Of a DNA stretch of 7,960 nucleotides, positions 5,341 to 7,960 are shown in pieces. The first letter of the stretch is position 1; each line of letters starts with the position of its first letter. Under the pieces are notes generated by a model. It searched no databases. It was given only the letters and a program-made list of their open reading frames with translations, and was not told the origin of the DNA. The translations under genes and the position numbers were made by a program. This stretch comes from Fimbriimonadaceae bacterium (GTDB taxonomy: Bacteria > Armatimonadota > Fimbriimonadia > Fimbriimonadales > Fimbriimonadaceae): positions 1 through 7,960 of the forward strand of contig CANFJD010000124.1 in NCBI GenBank assembly GCA_947447315.1. Reading direction: 5' to 3'.

Positions 5341-7960
5341 CGGTCACCTCGCTTCCCTCGGGCGTCGCGTGAGATTCTTCACTCTTCATTTCGGAACCGT
5401 GTTCTGTGGAATGTCCTTCGTGCTTCTTTCGCCGGGGCGATTGTCGCATTTCTTCCGTGATGGGAGAAATCGTTGGATTGGGGTTTCGCAGCTTGGCAAG
5501 GTGAGCGGTGCGAGGCTTCACACCAAGCTCCGCCAACAGCAACCATGCGCGGGGATCGTTATGCAACTTGCTGACTCGACTGTTCTTGTCAGCAAGGTCG
5601 CCAAATACGATCGCTTGGGTTGGACATGCTTGCTGGCAGGCGGTGACGATATCGCCATCCTTGATGTCGTTGCCGCCCTTCTTGGCTTCCTTACGGGCAT
5701 CGTTGATGCGTTGCACGCAGTAGGTGCACTTCTCCATGATGCCGCGACCACGAACCGTTACGTTCGGATTGTTGACCATCTTGAAGAGCGCGATGCCGTC
5801 GGTTTTCGGCGTATGGATCGGTCCCGGAATCTCCTTCTTTTCCCACACGACATTGCTGAAATTCGGCTGGTTGTCGCTGTAGTTGAGGTAGTTGAACCGG
5901 CGAACCTTAAACGGACAGTTGTTGCTGCAGTATCGGGTGCCAACGCATCGGTTGTAAACCATCTGGTTGAGGCCCTCGTGGCTGTGAACGGTCGCGGCGA
6001 CCGGACAAACTGGCTCACAGGGAGCGCGTTCGCACTGCACGCAGGCAACCGGCTGCCAGGTGACGTTTGGATTTTCGGCCTCGCCGCTGTAGTAGCGGTC
6101 GATGCGGATCCAGTGCATTTCGCGATTTCGCTTAACCTGAATCTTTCCGACGACCGGGATATTGTTCTCGCTCTGACACGCCGTCACACAGGCGTTACAG
6201 CCGATGCAGGTGTTGAGGTCGATGGTCATGCCCCACTTGTTGCCGTTCCATTCGAAAACTTCCTCGACGTAGAGGTTATTCTCTTTAATCTCCTCTTCCG
6301 GCATGGCAAACCACGGGACTACTTCGCTGTTATCTTCATTGAAGAGGTCCAGACGAGTCTCGCGGACGATGTCGCGTTCGTCGTCGATGGAATCGCCTCC
6401 CAGCGGATTGTGGCCTTGGGTAGAGGCGAGAACACCCGCGCCGGAAGCCTTCAACTTGATTTCCGGATTCGGCACGAGCCAAAGGTTGCTAGATGACCGG
6501 AACGGATAGACATTAAAGCCGCCACCGTTATCACCGGTGACGGTGGCGACCGTGCCACCCCGCGTTCGACCGTAGCCGAGCGTCACAACGACCGTATCGT
6601 CGGCTTGGCCAGGTTGGACGAAGACAATACCTTCGACCGTTGCGCCATTGGCTTCCAACGTCACGATATCGTCGTTATTAACTCCAAGTTGCTTCGCCGT
6701 ATTGATTGATAGCTGTACGCAGTTATCCCACGTCAGCTTGGTGATTGGCTTAGGCAATTCTTGTAGCCAGCCATTGTTAGCGTAGCGACCATCGTAAATG
6801 GTCGGATCGGCTTTGATGATCAATTCCTTCTGGCCGGCAACCGAAGCCAAGTCGCCAGGAACGGTTGGAGTCGTGGCCGAGAGATTTATCGTGGGAAGCG
6901 CCGAGTTTTTCAGCACGCCGTCGTGGACAAAATCTCGCCATGCCGACTCGAAGGAGGCACCGGGCAGACCTGTCTTCTGCCAGTAACCCTTCACCAGGTC
7001 GTAAGCAGCGATCGGCTTGCCCAGCATTCCGCTGAGAATCTGTGCGGCAGTTCGACCTTCGAAAAGCGGGGCGATGAGTGGCTGCGCGAGACTGACCGTG
7101 CCATCAAAGGCGCGGGCGTCTCCCCACTCTTCCAACGGGTGCGTAAGGGGCAGCTCCCACTCGACATTTTCGCCCGTCTCATTTGTTTCTCGAGAAAGGT
7201 AGACCGAGTGCTTCACCTTGCCCAGTGCTTCACCAAACTTCAGATCAGCGGGAGCATCGAAGACCGGGTTTCCACCCACGATGACGAGGAAGTCAACGGA
7301 TCCCTGACCGATCGCGGTCGTAAGCGACTTGAGATCTCCGTTTGACTTGGTGACTCCGAAATCAACCGGCTCGGTGAACTTGACGGTATTTCCAACATTT
7401 TGGAGCCGAGCGTTCATGGCATGAACGACGGCGTGCACTTCCGGCGATTGACGAGGACCGGCCACGATGATCGTGCGTCCGGGCCCAGCAGCCTTCAGGT
7501 CTTCAACAATCGCGTCCAAGTCCTTCGGTGCCACGCCGGACGCCGGCGCAGACGCAACGGCTATGCCAAGACGTTGGGCCAGCTCCAGTGCAACCGCAGC
7601 CACGTTGGAGAACTTGACCGGATACCGGTGGTCCGCCATCAATCCGGTGAGGCTGGGCGTTGGCTCAAAAGCGTAAACGCGGCTCATTTCGCCCTTCGTG
7701 CCAACGACATGCCGGCGGCTGGCGAAATCTCGAGCGTAGCGCAGGTTTCCAGGGGTTTCCTCCGCCGCTAAAACGTCCGCATCCAAGGCAACCACAATAT
7801 CGGCTCCGGTGAAGTCATAAACCGGCTCCAGAGGTCGATTGTATGCCGCACGAGTGCCCTCGTAGATATTCGCTCGGCTAACCGGCTCGTGGGTGAACCA
7901 CTTCGCTCCAGTCTTTGCCTGGAACTTCTCGATCTGATCGAGCAGCGACGGGCTCGTGAC
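5333..7960 (-). CDS. actB: ActB, iron-sulfur / molybdopterin-like subunit of alternative complex III (5' end outside window)
   Basis: Periplasm-facing electron-transfer subunit of ACIII. The frame stays open from 7960 to a TAA at 5333-5335, giving 875 visible residues. The true start, and any Tat signal, lies upstream; the GTG at 7793-7795 is internal because the residues before it (for example FTHEPVSRANIY, VYDFTGADIVV) match the family. The first ~500 residues resemble the molybdopterin-oxidoreductase fold, which in ACIII carries no cofactor. A ferredoxin-like domain follows, with four cysteine groups (numbered from the first visible codon): C585/588/591/595, C640/643/648/652, C672/678/682 and C745/748/775/779. 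The third group (CVGTRYCSNNCP) has Thr675 where a fourth Cys would sit, as expected for the family's [3Fe-4S] cluster; the others fit [4Fe-4S]. A charged, His-rich tail of about 35 residues ends the protein. The end overlaps actC by 8 bases. Identification is secure; the missing N-terminus is the main gap. Confidence 0.95.
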   Translation of the reverse strand, partial: VTSPSLLDQIEKFQAKTGAKWFTHEPVSRANIYEGTRAAYNRPLEPVYDFTGADIVVALDADVLAAEETPGNLRYARDFASRRHVVGTKGEMSRVYAFEPTPSLTGLMADHRYPVKFSNVAAVALELAQRLGIAVASAPASGVAPKDLDAIVEDLKAAGPGRTIIVAGPRQSPEVHAVVHAMNARLQNVGNTVKFTEPVDFGVTKSNGDLKSLTTAIGQGSVDFLVIVGGNPVFDAPADLKFGEALGKVKHSVYLSRETNETGENVEWELPLTHPLEEWGDARAFDGTVSLAQPLIAPLFEGRTAAQILSGMLGKPIAAYDLVKGYWQKTGLPGASFESAWRDFVHDGVLKNSALPTINLSATTPTVPGDLASVAGQKELIIKADPTIYDGRYANNGWLQELPKPITKLTWDNCVQLSINTAKQLGVNNDDIVTLEANGATVEGIVFVQPGQADDTVVVTLGYGRTRGGTVATVTGDNGGGFNVYPFRSSSNLWLVPNPEIKLKASGAGVLASTQGHNPLGGDSIDDERDIVRETRLDLFNEDNSEVVPWFAMPEEEIKENNLYVEEVFEWNGNKWGMTIDLNTCIGCNACVTACQSENNIPVVGKIQVKRNREMHWIRIDRYYSGEAENPNVTWQPVACVQCERAPCEPVCPVAATVHSHEGLNQMVYNRCVGTRYCSNNCPFKVRRFNYLNYSDNQPNFSNVVWEKKEIPGPIHTPKTDGIALFKMVNNPNVTVRGRGIMEKCTYCVQRINDARKEAKKGGNDIKDGDIVTACQQACPTQAIVFGDLADKNSRVSKLHNDPRAWLLLAELGVKPRTAHLAKLRNPNPTISPITEEMRQSPRRKKHEGHSTEHGSEMKSEESHATPEGSEVTGG
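5344..5350 (-). promoter_or_regulatory. Ribosome-binding site of actC (decides a GTG start)
   Basis: GAGGTGA on the minus strand, inside the last codons of actB. Its GAGG core is 6 bases from the GTG at 5338-5340 and is the main reason to accept that GTG as the actC start. Confidence 0.7.

Noticed and set aside
5306..6496. A 396-codon plus-strand open frame opposite the end of actB.
   Set aside because: It lies wholly antisense to the iron-sulfur domain and the actB/actC junction, whose protein motifs are unmistakable. Its translation shows no recognisable domain and reflects codon bias of the real strand.

Overview
The window is one run of seven genes, all on the minus strand, so transcription goes from high to low coordinates. 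It holds most of an alternative complex III (ACIII) operon, which encodes a membrane quinol:electron-acceptor oxidoreductase that replaces cytochrome bc1 in many bacteria. In transcription order the genes are actB (upstream end cut off by the window), actC, actD, actE, actF, a small membrane-anchored protein typical of this neighbourhood, and a SCO-like protein (downstream end cut off). actA, the multiheme cytochrome subunit, would be expected just beyond 7960. Cytochrome oxidase genes would be expected beyond position 1. Neither can be seen here.

Packing is very tight. Neighbouring genes overlap by 8, 4, 4 and 11 bases, abut exactly once (actE/actF), and are 1 base apart once (small protein/SCO-like). 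Each internal gene has a purine-rich Shine-Dalgarno sequence lying inside the end of the gene before it. actC and actE start with GTG. I see no promoter, terminator, RNA gene, repeat, CRISPR array or mobile element, and there is no non-coding stretch longer than a base or two.

How the parts work together (family knowledge): quinol is oxidised at the NrfD-type membrane subunits ActC and ActF. Electrons pass through the iron-sulfur clusters of ActB and the hemes of ActA and ActE to a terminal oxidase, often one that is physically joined to ACIII. ActD is a small two-helix subunit. SCO proteins normally deliver copper to the CuA site of that oxidase.

The most notable feature is the SCO-like protein at 1-921. 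It keeps the overall SCO layout (signal peptide, thioredoxin-like core with a SIDP motif, LTG motif, C-terminal membrane helix) but has lost both cysteines of the copper-binding CxxxC and the copper-binding histidine. The visible part contains no cysteine at all.

Organism: ACIII linked to SCO/oxidase genes, moderate GC (it looks mid-50s, not counted) and the sequence style suggest a Gram-negative aerobe, possibly a planctomycete. This is an inference from general similarity and is not certain.
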